A DNA stretch of 64,000 bases from Pseudozobellia sp. WGM2 (lineage in GTDB: Bacteria; Bacteroidota; Bacteroidia; Flavobacteriales; Flavobacteriaceae), in the NCBI RefSeq assembly GCF_017810075.1, contig NZ_JADNYK010000002.1, positions 62,001 through 126,000 of the forward strand. Direction: 5' to 3'. The position numbers and the translations under genes are program-made. This document shows, piece after piece, positions 45,794-54,868 of this stretch. Each line of letters opens with the position of its first letter. The stretch's first letter is position 1. The notes below the pieces were generated by a model that was given only the letters and a program-made list of their open reading frames with translations, searched no databases and had not been told where the DNA came from.

Positions 45794-45809
45794 CGCAAAC
45801 ATCCAATCA

Positions 45810-46646
45810 ATGAGGATAGCCACCTTTTTATTGCTTCTTGTTATTCAATTATCGAGCGCCCAACAAATTACCTGTTCACCAGCTGATAAGAAGGCCGTAG
45901 AGGAAAAAATGAAAGAAATCGATGGGCTTCTGAAAGATGATTTTGGCAAGACGTTAATCACCATTGGCAAAACCTTTCTTAAAACCCCCTATGTTGCCAA
46001 AACTCTTGAAATTGGCGATACCGAAACCTTGGTCGTAAATCTACAGGGACTGGACTGCACCACTTATGTAGAAAACGTATTGGCCTTTGGAACACTTTTG
46101 AGGCAAGGTAAAACCAACTTTGATGACTTTGTTGGAACTCTTGAAACCATTCGATATAAAGATGGGGAATTGGTAGGATATGCCTCCCGACTACATTACT
46201 TTTCAGAATGGATTGCCAACAACGAAAAGAAAGGTCTGATAAAAGACATTACCTCTGAAATCGGAGGCAAAGAAATTAAAAAGGATATCAACTTTATGAG
46301 CACTCATAGAGGTTTATATCCTTTCCTTTCGGAGGATGAGAACTTTGAAAAAATTAAAGCATCCGAAGCTTACCTGAACGATCAAAGTATTTGTATTCTA
46401 CCTCAGGACCAAATTGTCGCTAACGAACATCTTATTAAAAGTGGAGATATTATTGCTTTGACAACATCCATTAACGGATTGGATATCACCCATACCGGGT
46501 TTGCTACCAGAGAAAAAGATGGCCGGATTCATTTGCTGCATGCCTCTACAGGACCCATGGAAGTAGAAGTATCTAAAAAGCCCCTAGCAGAATACCTAAA
46601 AGGCATCAAAAAGAATACCGGCATTATGGTTGCCCGGCCATTGTAA
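45810..46646 (+). CDS. DUF1460 domain-containing protein
   Basis: This 278-residue exported protein has a signal peptide ending IQLSSAQ. It contains the DUF1460 core: catalytic-type cysteine in LQGLDCTTYVENVLAFG, TIRYKDGELVGYASRLHYFSEWI and a histidine in NGLDITHTGFATREKDG. The fold relates to NlpC/P60-like cysteine peptidases, with amidase-like roles suggested in the cell wall. The enzyme is predicted to be periplasmic. A bidirectional terminator follows at 46778. Confidence 0.88.
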   Translation: MRIATFLLLLVIQLSSAQQITCSPADKKAVEEKMKEIDGLLKDDFGKTLITIGKTFLKTPYVAKTLEIGDTETLVVNLQGLDCTTYVENVLAFGTLLRQGKTNFDDFVGTLETIRYKDGELVGYASRLHYFSEWIANNEKKGLIKDITSEIGGKEIKKDINFMSTHRGLYPFLSEDENFEKIKASEAYLNDQSICILPQDQIVANEHLIKSGDIIALTTSINGLDITHTGFATREKDGRIHLLHASTGPMEVEVSKKPLAEYLKGIKKNTGIMVARPL

Positions 46647-46777
46647 GTCCACTTTATTAAACCAAGTAGTCTATTCGTAGATTAGATAATCCATCAAAAC
46701 CAATAAATTTCACCATATACCGAAAGAATGGGTAATCTCATCCATCAGTAATTCAAAAAGATGGATTATTCAGATTT

Positions 46778-46805
46778 AAAAAACCGACTCACAAGTCGGT
46801 TTTTT
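46778..46805. terminator. Bidirectional terminator
   Basis: AAAAAACCGACT pairs with AGTCGGTTTTTT across a CACA loop. It lies between convergent DUF1460 and FN3-ThuA genes. Confidence 0.9.
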
Positions 46806-46821
46806 ACTTTTGCACTGAGTT

Positions 46822-49623
46822 TTATCGACCCAAACAATAGAAGAGCCCGCCTAAGAGGTGCTGCCTAAATTCAGGCTCGTCATAAGACGAATTAGAATGC
46901 CCTCCGCCCGTATAAAATGATTTTCCACCATCGAATTCATGATACCATGAAAAAGGATGGTTTTCTCCATTAGTACCACCATTATAACTGCTTTCATCAA
47001 GCATGATTAATGGAATAATACCTGAATAGATATCTTTAAAATTATACCATTCTTCACTTCGATTCCATATGCTTGGTAAATGGGTAGTAGATTTGTGATT
47101 TTGGTCGACCACATTCAAAGTGGCTTCTTGAATACTTGGGTGCCCGTTGAAGTAGGCACCGACCAATTCTCCGTACCAAGGCCAATCGTATTCGGTATCA
47201 GTAGCGGCATGCACTCCCATAAAACTCCCTCCTGATTGAATATAATTTTCAAAGGCTGCTTGCTGGGTAATGTTTAGTACATCTCCTGTTGTATTTAAAA
47301 AGACCACTACTTTATATTGAGAAAGGTTAGTTATGTTGAAATCTCCACTATTTTCCGTCTGTACCACTTCAAAATCATTGGTTTGACCCAAAGCTTGAAA
47401 AGTAGCCACGCCTTTTTCAATAGAGCCGTGCCTAAATGCTGCTGTTTTGGTAAATACCAAAATTTTATCTGATGTTTCTTGAGGTTCTTCTTTTAGGGTC
47501 AAGGCCGATACGCCCAAACTTTGGCCAGACTCATTATTTTCTCCATCAAATGCCGAAACTTTGTACCGATAGGTAGTTTGAGGAGTCAATCCAGTGACCT
47601 GATATGCTGTAGATGTCGTGGTCAAAATGCTTTCACCATCTTGATAGACAATATAGCCTGAGACCCCAAAATCGTCAGAAGCCGGCTCCCAAACCAAACT
47701 TACGGTAGTTTGGGTAGTTTCTTGCACACTTAAATTTTGAGGTACAGAAGGCGGCGTGTCATCTACCACAACTTCTTTACGTGTAGAAGCAATCAACGCT
47801 TCACTAAGTTGAGATTCATTCTCTGCAGCGTCAAAAGCCGAAACCGAAAAAGAATATTCAGTGCTACTTGCGAGGCCATCAACCCCGTAATTAACTTCTT
47901 TGACGGAAGCTATAAAACTTCCGTTCTGATAGATTTTATAACCGGTAACGCCTACACTATCCGTTGAAGGGCTCCAGCTTAAATCGATTGAAGTTTCAGT
48001 AACCTCTCCCGCTACCAAATCTCGGGGCACGCTAGGGGCGGTTGTGTCGATTGCGGGTTTGTCTTCTTCCTTTGTTGATACGGTCAGTGGATTACTTCTC
48101 TCCGATTCATTGTTATTTTCATCTATCGTAGAAACTGAAAAACTATATTCGGAGTTCGGTGACAACCCTGAAACCTCAATTCGAGATTCAGAAACTGTTG
48201 CGAAAAATGTTCCATCTTGATAGACCTTAAATTCAATAGAACTTATCGAGTCTTGGTCTATTTCCCAACTTAGCTCTAGAGAGGTAGGTGAGATATCAGA
48301 AGTAGACAAATTCTTGGGAACCGTAAGAGGTGCGGGGCGTTCTTCATTAGCATCCGTAGTTACTACTAAGGCTTCGCTAAGAATTGACTCTTGGTCTTTC
48401 TCATCTACCGTGGTCACGGCAAAGTGATACTCTGTGTTGGCAATCAATTCAGATACTTGAAATTTCGTTTCGGTAGTATTGCCAACAAGTACTTCATCTT
48501 GATAAATTCGATATTCATCAACCTTCATGCTATCCGAAGGGCTTTCCCACTCAAAGTGCACTATGTCGCTTGTGACCTCGATAATTTTTAAATTTATGGG
48601 AGGGCCGGGCGATAACGAATCGTTGTCCATCTCATCTTCCTTTTCAGTCGTAACCGTTAAAATATCGGAAGGTTTAGATTCATTTTCAGCTTCGTCCCAA
48701 GCGGTAACACTAAAATTATATTCAGTATTAGGCTCCAAATCTTGAATTTGAAAAGCGTTTTCTTCAGTGGTGGTCAGCAGCAGCGTATCATTATAAATGC
48801 CATAGGCTACAACCTCTAAACTATCTGCCGAAGGCTGCCACGATAAATCTATCGTATGAGTCGTAATCTCATCAAATTTTAATCCCGTAGGCGCAGGAGG
48901 TGCAATCGTATCTTTCTGTTCTTCCGCCAAGGTCAAAACATCTATAACATTACTTGGTTTTGTTTCCTTTCCTTCCGCATCAACAGCCACAACCCAAAAA
49001 GAGTAGGCTTTTTCAGGAGTTAAATTTTCAACGGAATAATTGTTCTTGACCAAAGAAACCGAGTGGGTGCTGTCTTGGTAGATTCGATACTCTTCGATTG
49101 CCGAGGTACTTGATTGCGATTTCCAGCTCAGATAAACAGATGTAGAAGAAACACTATCCAGTTCTAGTTTCGGTCTTAACAATATCAAACTATAAGGGTT
49201 TAAACTATCAATGTCAATAGTGTCCGCCGCCTTAGTTACTATCTCGACCGCTTCGCTGAAATCAGAGATGTTACCGGCATCATCGGTAGCACGAACTGAA
49301 AACATGTATGACGTCTCAGGCTCTAATTTATTAGCTAGATAAGTAGTAACCGTATCACGGAAAACTTCGGTGCTATCGCGGAAAACTACGTAATCTTTTA
49401 CCTTGATATTGTCTTTTGCCCTTTGCCATGATACGACTGCCGAAGAATCGGTAATATCTGTGGCTATCAATTTTCTTGGAGGCTCAGGGGCAACCCTATC
49501 GGGCTTGACTACCGACTCAGGAACTACCTCTTCGTCTTTTTCGCATGCGGCAAAAAAAAGTATGGACAATAAAATAAGTGTTAGGGAAAGCAGGCCAAAG
49601 AAAGGTCTTTCTTTCATTCTCAA
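46822..49623 (-). CDS. Lipoprotein with seven FN3 domains and a C-terminal ThuA-like domain
   Basis: This 933-residue lipoprotein has a signal ending FFAAC (Cys27). Seven fibronectin type III domains follow (about residues 45-710, each about 85-95 residues). Each has an SW or W-near-start core and a Y-x-F/Y-x-V motif near its end, for example SLELSWEIDQDSISS and YSFSVSTIDENNNES. The C-terminal part (about 716-933) matches a ThuA-like domain: SDKILVFTKTAAFRHGS, GGSFMGVHAATDTEYDW and FYTGGGHSNSSY. ThuA proteins are linked to trehalose/3-keto-sugar metabolism. FN3 domains would hold the catalytic unit away from the membrane at the surface or periplasm. Function is inferred. Confidence 0.85.
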   Translation of the reverse strand: MRMKERPFFGLLSLTLILLSILFFAACEKDEEVVPESVVKPDRVAPEPPRKLIATDITDSSAVVSWQRAKDNIKVKDYVVFRDSTEVFRDTVTTYLANKLEPETSYMFSVRATDDAGNISDFSEAVEIVTKAADTIDIDSLNPYSLILLRPKLELDSVSSTSVYLSWKSQSSTSAIEEYRIYQDSTHSVSLVKNNYSVENLTPEKAYSFWVVAVDAEGKETKPSNVIDVLTLAEEQKDTIAPPAPTGLKFDEITTHTIDLSWQPSADSLEVVAYGIYNDTLLLTTTEENAFQIQDLEPNTEYNFSVTAWDEAENESKPSDILTVTTEKEDEMDNDSLSPGPPINLKIIEVTSDIVHFEWESPSDSMKVDEYRIYQDEVLVGNTTETKFQVSELIANTEYHFAVTTVDEKDQESILSEALVVTTDANEERPAPLTVPKNLSTSDISPTSLELSWEIDQDSISSIEFKVYQDGTFFATVSESRIEVSGLSPNSEYSFSVSTIDENNNESERSNPLTVSTKEEDKPAIDTTAPSVPRDLVAGEVTETSIDLSWSPSTDSVGVTGYKIYQNGSFIASVKEVNYGVDGLASSTEYSFSVSAFDAAENESQLSEALIASTRKEVVVDDTPPSVPQNLSVQETTQTTVSLVWEPASDDFGVSGYIVYQDGESILTTTSTAYQVTGLTPQTTYRYKVSAFDGENNESGQSLGVSALTLKEEPQETSDKILVFTKTAAFRHGSIEKGVATFQALGQTNDFEVVQTENSGDFNITNLSQYKVVVFLNTTGDVLNITQQAAFENYIQSGGSFMGVHAATDTEYDWPWYGELVGAYFNGHPSIQEATLNVVDQNHKSTTHLPSIWNRSEEWYNFKDIYSGIIPLIMLDESSYNGGTNGENHPFSWYHEFDGGKSFYTGGGHSNSSYDEPEFRQHLLGGLFYCLGR

Positions 49624-49804
49624 GTGGAGGGTTTAGGGGATAAATACCAAGCTATAGTTTCTCGGAATACGAAGGTCTGAATTTCATCGATAAAAATGAA
49701 CCTTATAGCGAATTTTTTTGACGAAAAAATAATTTGGCGCTGAAATAATTGAAAATCAGCAACTAATCATCAAAAAAAGTGAACATATAACTTTTTTTCA
49801 AGAT

Positions 49805-50695
49805 TTAGCCATTCGCCAGCGCCATTAAATATTTCTTGGGTGTAGTACCATACTTCTTTTTAAAAGCCGAAATAAAATGGCTCGCCGTACTATACCCCAC
49901 TTTTAGTCCCACTTCATTAACATTATGCTGACCAGTTTCCAGCATTTTTCGGGCATACTCCATTTTATAATCAAAAAGAAAACTAAAGACCGAATCACCG
50001 TAAATCTGTTTAAAGCCCTCTTTTAGTTTTTTGAGCGACAGCCCTATTTCTTCCGATAGTTCGCTAAGTGTTGGTGGTTCTGCCATTCTCGAAATAATAA
50101 TTTCTTTTGCTTTGCGGATACGTCTTACATTATCTTCGTCCACAAGAAAAGGGCACTGTTCTATATCGGCATCGTCACTTTTATTAAAATAAAGAGCGAT
50201 AAGTTCGTACACTTTGCCCTTAATGTATAGTTCTTTTATAGATGGATGCAGGTTGTAATTCATCACCTGACTTAAGATCACTGCAATAGCAGGGCTCACA
50301 CCCTCTTGAGAATAGTATTTCTTGTCTTTATTATCTGCACTAAGAAAAGGGATATAATCGGCTTCTTTTGAGAAAAGCGAATGGAATTTACGTATGGTCA
50401 TCACCACTGAAACCAACCATGAATTGGGATTAAGTTCTAGGTTCATCGGTAAATCCATTTGAGTATTATACAGCAAAAGTGAATTCTCTTCCGACACGTC
50501 TAGAGCATAACGCCCATCATTGAAAATAAATTTGGCACTGCCCTTTAGACAAAAATGAAATTGAATGAACGAACTATTGATATCTCGTACTACCTTCTGT
50601 ATCTGCGCCCCATCGTTTTGAATCTTCAGCACAAAAAAACCATCTTCGATTAAAACTTCTTGAAACGAACCTTCAGCGACATTTTTATCAGCCAT
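49805..50695 (-). CDS. AraC family regulator (PchR-like), divergent from hemA
   Basis: This 296-residue regulator has an N-terminal sensory/dimerisation domain (about 1-190) with FCLKGSAKFIFNDG. Its C-terminal AraC double HTH is LSELSEEIGLSLKKLKEGFKQIYG and NEVGLKVGYSTASHFISAFKKKYGTTP. The HTH resembles the PchR iron/siderophore group. It is divergent from the hem run, with a 204-base gap holding the hemA promoter. It is a strong candidate regulator of heme synthesis; the effector is unknown. Confidence 0.9.
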   Translation of the reverse strand: MADKNVAEGSFQEVLIEDGFFVLKIQNDGAQIQKVVRDINSSFIQFHFCLKGSAKFIFNDGRYALDVSEENSLLLYNTQMDLPMNLELNPNSWLVSVVMTIRKFHSLFSKEADYIPFLSADNKDKKYYSQEGVSPAIAVILSQVMNYNLHPSIKELYIKGKVYELIALYFNKSDDADIEQCPFLVDEDNVRRIRKAKEIIISRMAEPPTLSELSEEIGLSLKKLKEGFKQIYGDSVFSFLFDYKMEYARKMLETGQHNVNEVGLKVGYSTASHFISAFKKKYGTTPKKYLMALANG

Positions 50696-50871
50696 AAGCC
50701 AAACAATTTAAGATCAATTTATTTAGAACGCTTCTAAATAGATAATTCGTGAAGCGTAGTATTTACTACAAAAATATTGGTTTTCAGCGGATTTACATCT
50801 TAATACATCTAAAAAAACCCGAAACGACATTAATTGTACCGCTAACGTTATTTTTATAGGCAATAGCCCTT

Positions 50872-50879
50872 TATTTTTG
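50872..50879 (+). promoter_or_regulatory. -7 box TATTTTTG for hemA
   Basis: This exact TAnnTTTG box predicts initiation near 50884 and supports the ATG at 50900 over the in-frame TTG at 50888, giving a 16-base leader. Confidence 0.7.
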
Positions 50880-50899
50880 TTCCCGCTTTGAAGGCTTTC

Positions 50900-52156
50900 A
50901 TGAAAGATTACCACATTTCAAAACATAACTCGTTCTACACCATTGGTCTAAGTTACCAAAAGGCCGATGCCGAAGTCCGCGGCAAATTTAGCCTAGACCC
51001 TACCGCTATAGATCAGGTTTTAATGCAGGCCAAGGCCCAAGGCATTGATGGTCTTTTAGTTACATCTACTTGTAATCGTACCGAACTACACGGTTTTGCC
51101 CAGCACCCATTTCAATTGATTAAGCTTCTTTGTGACAATGCCATTGGCTCTGTTGAAGAATTTCAAGAGGTAGCGTATGTTTTCAAGAACAAAGATGCCA
51201 TTAGCCACCTATTTAGAGTTGGCACAGGGCTAGACAGTCAAATCTTAGGTGATTTTGAAATTATCAGCCAACTAAAACAAAGTTTCGCACGTTCTAAAAA
51301 ATTCGGCATTGCCAATCCTTTTATAGAAAGACTGTGCAATTCGGTGATACAGGCCAGTAAGCGCATTAAGAATGAAACCGAAATATCATCGGGTGCCACC
51401 TCTGTCGCTTTTGCTTCGGTAAGGTATATTATGGAAAACGTTCCTGAGGTATCAGAAAAGAATATTTTACTATTCGGCACTGGTAAAATTGGGCGTAATA
51501 CTTGTGAAAACCTCATCAAGCATACTAAAAACAATCACATTACCCTGATTAACCGCACCAAGAACAAAGCGGAAAAAATTGCGGGCAAGTTCAATCTTAT
51601 CGTCAAAGATTATGGCGATCTTCAAACGGAAATAAGAAATACCGATGTACTGATCGTGGCCACCAGTGCCCAGTCACCTACTATATCAAAAGAACTCATT
51701 TACACCAAAAAACCACTTTTGATCCTAGACCTTTCCATTCCTAAAAATGTGGCGGACAATGTTTCGGAAAAGGAAAATGTAACCTTGGTTCATTTAGATC
51801 ATCTTTCACAGATTACCGATGACACTTTAGAGCGTAGAAAGCGTTTTATACCCGAAGCTGAGGAAATTATCGAAGAGGTAAAGCATGATTTTATCCAATG
51901 GCTCGAAACCCGAAAGTTCGCACCCGTCATTAAGGCCCTCAACAAGAAGCTAAGGACGATGAAAGACGAAGAGATGGATTATCAATCTAAAAAATTATCT
52001 GACTTTAACGAACAACATGCCGAGGTAATCTCTACCCGCATCATTCAAAAAATTACCAAACAATTTGCCAATCACCTCAAAGACGGTGATGTCGATGCAG
52101 ACACCAGTCTTGAACTTATTCAAAAAGTTTTTCAACTCGAAATAGAAACTCCATGA
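50900..52156 (+). CDS. hemA: Glutamyl-tRNA reductase
   Basis: This 418-residue enzyme makes glutamate-1-semialdehyde from glutamyl-tRNA, the first C5 heme step. The catalytic cysteine is Cys58 in VTSTCNRTELHGF, and QILGDFEIISQLKQSF follows. The NADPH domain has LLFGTGKIGRNTCENL, and the C-terminal dimerisation helix closes the protein. The ATG at 50900 (MKDYHISKHNS) is chosen because a perfect promoter box lies 21 bases before it. Its stop overlaps hemC in ATGA. Confidence 0.96.
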   Translation: MKDYHISKHNSFYTIGLSYQKADAEVRGKFSLDPTAIDQVLMQAKAQGIDGLLVTSTCNRTELHGFAQHPFQLIKLLCDNAIGSVEEFQEVAYVFKNKDAISHLFRVGTGLDSQILGDFEIISQLKQSFARSKKFGIANPFIERLCNSVIQASKRIKNETEISSGATSVAFASVRYIMENVPEVSEKNILLFGTGKIGRNTCENLIKHTKNNHITLINRTKNKAEKIAGKFNLIVKDYGDLQTEIRNTDVLIVATSAQSPTISKELIYTKKPLLILDLSIPKNVADNVSEKENVTLVHLDHLSQITDDTLERRKRFIPEAEEIIEEVKHDFIQWLETRKFAPVIKALNKKLRTMKDEEMDYQSKKLSDFNEQHAEVISTRIIQKITKQFANHLKDGDVDADTSLELIQKVFQLEIETP

Positions 52157-53727
52157 GCAAAGTCATCCGAATCGGTACCCGCGATAGCGAATTAGCGTTA
52201 TGGCAGGCCAATACCGTAAAGGACAAGCTTGAAGCCTTAGGTTTTAGCACTACACTTGTACCCGTAAAATCAACTGGCGACCTTATTCTTGACAAGCCTT
52301 TGTACGAATTGGGCATTACTGGCATATTCACCAAAACGCTAGATGTCGCCATGCTAAAGGGCGAAATTGACATCGCCGTGCACAGCATGAAAGATGTGCC
52401 TACCGCCTTACCAAAAGGTATCGTTCAAGCTGCTGTTCTTGAGCGCGGAAATCATTTCGATATTCTAGCTTATAAGAACAACGAAGAATTTCTTGCTGAA
52501 CGTGAAGGCATAATTGCCACGGGAAGTTTGCGAAGAAAAGCTCAGTGGCTCAACCGCTACCCGACCCATACCGTTGTGGATTTACGTGGTAACGTCAACA
52601 GTCGTTACGAAAAACTTCAAAACAACGAATGGAACGGTGCTATCTTTGCCGCTGCAGGCATCGAGCGCATCGGGCTAGAACCTGAAAATACGATCGGACT
52701 TACCTGGATGGTACCCGCACCGGCACAAGGTGCAGTAATGGTCGTAGCTCTAGAAAATGATGATTTTGTTCTTGATGCCTGTGCCACCTTAAATCATGAA
52801 ACAACCGATGTTTGTACAAAATTAGAGCGTGAATTCTTGCGTGTTCTAGAGGGCGGTTGCTCCGCCCCTATAGGTGCTCACGCTACTATCGACGAAGATA
52901 ACAAGGTTACCCTCAAAGGTGTCTTGCTCTCTGTGGATGGAAAGAAAAAATTGGAAGCAGAATTCTCCGCTCCACTTGGTAAGCATGAACAATTGGGTAG
53001 AGATTGTGCCAACAGTATTCTCGCCCGTGGCGGAAAACTATTGGTAAGCCAAACTCATGAAGGCACACTTCGAACCCATATATTCTCTACCAAGAACCTG
53101 ACTCCCAACCAAATGCAATTGTTCAAAAATGATATAAAGGTCAAGGGTGAAGATTTTATCAAGGTGTCTCCGAACCGGATTTCCAAAAAGATTTTGAAAA
53201 ATAAACACCAGAATGTAATTCTGACCAGTAAGAATGCTGTAGAATCACTTTTGACGCAAGTGTCTATCGATGAACTTCAATTTGAAAACATATATTGCGT
53301 AGGCCGAAAAACCAAGCGTCTTATTGAACGTAGAATAGGCCCCGTGAAACATCAAGAAAAGAGTGCCAAAAAACTAGCGGAGCACTTGGTAGAATTTATC
53401 GACGGTACAGAGGTCACTTATTTTTGTAGCAATTTGCGACTAGATGACCTTCCAGATGTGTTGGAAGAAAATAATATCGCGGTCAATGAAGTGGAAGCCT
53501 ATACGACAAAACATGCACCTGCAGAAGTAGATGAAGATGTAGAGGGCATCCTGTTTTTTAGTCCGTCTACCGTTGAAAGTTACTTATTGAAAAACACATC
53601 TGATAAGGTAGCATACTGTATAGGGGAAACTACGGCAACTGAAGCACGAAAGCACTTTGCCGATGTACGTGTGGCCAAGATTCCAACGGTCGAAAGTGTG
53701 GTTGAGTTGGTAAACTCTGCCTACTAA
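52153..53727 (+). CDS. hemC: Fused hydroxymethylbilane synthase and uroporphyrinogen-III synthase
   Basis: This 524-residue protein fuses two heme enzymes. Residues 1 to about 300 are hydroxymethylbilane synthase, with IRIGTRDSELALWQA, HSMKDVPTALP, TGSLRRKAQWLNRYP and the dipyrromethane cofactor Cys236 in EGGCSAPIGAHA. Residues from about 305 to 524 match HemD, with VILTSKNAVESLL, FSPSTVESYLL and YCIGETTATEA. The product of both is uroporphyrinogen III, made from porphobilinogen. The fusion is known in some Bacteroidota. It overlaps hemA by four bases. Confidence 0.93.
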   Translation: MSKVIRIGTRDSELALWQANTVKDKLEALGFSTTLVPVKSTGDLILDKPLYELGITGIFTKTLDVAMLKGEIDIAVHSMKDVPTALPKGIVQAAVLERGNHFDILAYKNNEEFLAEREGIIATGSLRRKAQWLNRYPTHTVVDLRGNVNSRYEKLQNNEWNGAIFAAAGIERIGLEPENTIGLTWMVPAPAQGAVMVVALENDDFVLDACATLNHETTDVCTKLEREFLRVLEGGCSAPIGAHATIDEDNKVTLKGVLLSVDGKKKLEAEFSAPLGKHEQLGRDCANSILARGGKLLVSQTHEGTLRTHIFSTKNLTPNQMQLFKNDIKVKGEDFIKVSPNRISKKILKNKHQNVILTSKNAVESLLTQVSIDELQFENIYCVGRKTKRLIERRIGPVKHQEKSAKKLAEHLVEFIDGTEVTYFCSNLRLDDLPDVLEENNIAVNEVEAYTTKHAPAEVDEDVEGILFFSPSTVESYLLKNTSDKVAYCIGETTATEARKHFADVRVAKIPTVESVVELVNSAY

Positions 53728-53833
53728 CGAGGGTTTAGCAGAGTAAACAGCGTATTGATGGGTATGAGAAACAGCACTTTGCTACCAACTTAAAACTATT
53801 GACTTCTAACTAAGCACTAGTAACTAAAGAACC

Positions 53834-54859
53834 ATGATAAAAAATGATTTATTCCTGAGGGCGTTAAAAGGGGAAACTGTTGAACGACCACCCGTTTGGA
53901 TGATGCGTCAAGCAGGTCGTTATCTTCCGGAGTTTATGGAAATCAAAAAAAAATATGATTTCTTTACGCGCTGTCAAACCCCCGAACTGGCTTCTGAAAT
54001 TACCGTTCAGCCCATTAGACGTTATGGTATGGATGCCGCCATATTATTCTCCGATATTTTGGTGATTCCACAAGCAATGAATATCGAAGTACAGATGAAA
54101 CTCAACTTCGGGCCCTACCTTCCAAATCCTATCCGGTCGCAGAAAGATGTAGATAATGTTATAGTTCCCGATGTAGATGAAGCCTTAGATTATGTGTTGC
54201 AGGCCATAAAGGCTACCAAAGAAAAGTTGAACGATGATATTCCTTTAATCGGGTTTGCGGGCTCACCGTGGACCATTCTGTGCTACTGTGTACAAGGCCA
54301 AGGCAGCAAAACCTTTGATAAAGCTAAAGAATTCTGCTTTACCGATCCCGTAGCCGCGCATGCCCTACTTCAGAAAATTACCGATACTACAATCGCCTAT
54401 TTAAAAGCTAAAGTAAAGGCCGGTGTGAATGCCGTTCAGGTTTTTGATTCTTGGGGCGGCATGTTATCACCCGTTGACTATCAAGAATTTTCATGGCAAT
54501 ATATTCAGCAGATTATTGATGCCTTGAAAGATGATGCTCCCGTTATCGTATTCGGAAAAGGCTGTTGGTTCGCCTTGGGTGATATGGCCAAATCAGGAGC
54601 GTCGGCACTCGGTGTAGATTGGACCTGTTCAGCAAAAAATGCCCGTTACCTTAGCGGTGGCAACATCACGTTACAAGGTAATTTTGACCCCTCACGACTA
54701 CTCTCGCCTCCGTCAGAAATCAAAAAAATGGTCACCCAAATGATCAATGAGTTCGGGAAAGACAAATACGTAGTCAATTTGGGTCATGGTATATTGCCCA
54801 ACATTCCAGTAGAAAATGCAAAGGCCTTTGTTGATGCTGTTAAAGAATACCATCAATAA
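53834..54859 (+). CDS. hemE: Uroporphyrinogen decarboxylase
   Basis: This 341-residue cytosolic decarboxylase converts uroporphyrinogen III to coproporphyrinogen III. The family motif [16 protein letters not shown] is near the N terminus, with [12 protein letters not shown] and [12 protein letters not shown] downstream. It lies 107 bases after hemC-D, so it may share the transcript or have a local promoter. Identification is certain. The trkH gene follows by 9 bases. Confidence 0.97.
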   Translation: MIKNDLFLRALKGETVERPPVWMMRQAGRYLPEFMEIKKKYDFFTRCQTPELASEITVQPIRRYGMDAAILFSDILVIPQAMNIEVQMKLNFGPYLPNPIRSQKDVDNVIVPDVDEALDYVLQAIKATKEKLNDDIPLIGFAGSPWTILCYCVQGQGSKTFDKAKEFCFTDPVAAHALLQKITDTTIAYLKAKVKAGVNAVQVFDSWGGMLSPVDYQEFSWQYIQQIIDALKDDAPVIVFGKGCWFALGDMAKSGASALGVDWTCSAKNARYLSGGNITLQGNFDPSRLLSPPSEIKKMVTQMINEFGKDKYVVNLGHGILPNIPVENAKAFVDAVKEYHQ

Positions 54860-54868
54860 GCTCAGCAT

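Noticed and set aside
50723-50914. 63-codon minus-strand frame in the hemA/AraC gap
   Set aside because: It covers the hemA promoter and start, has odd composition and no motif, and is better explained as regulatory DNA.
53090-53727. Separate hemD gene after hemC
   Set aside because: The reading frame runs unbroken from the hemC part into the HemD-like part, with no stop or new start between, so it is a true fusion.
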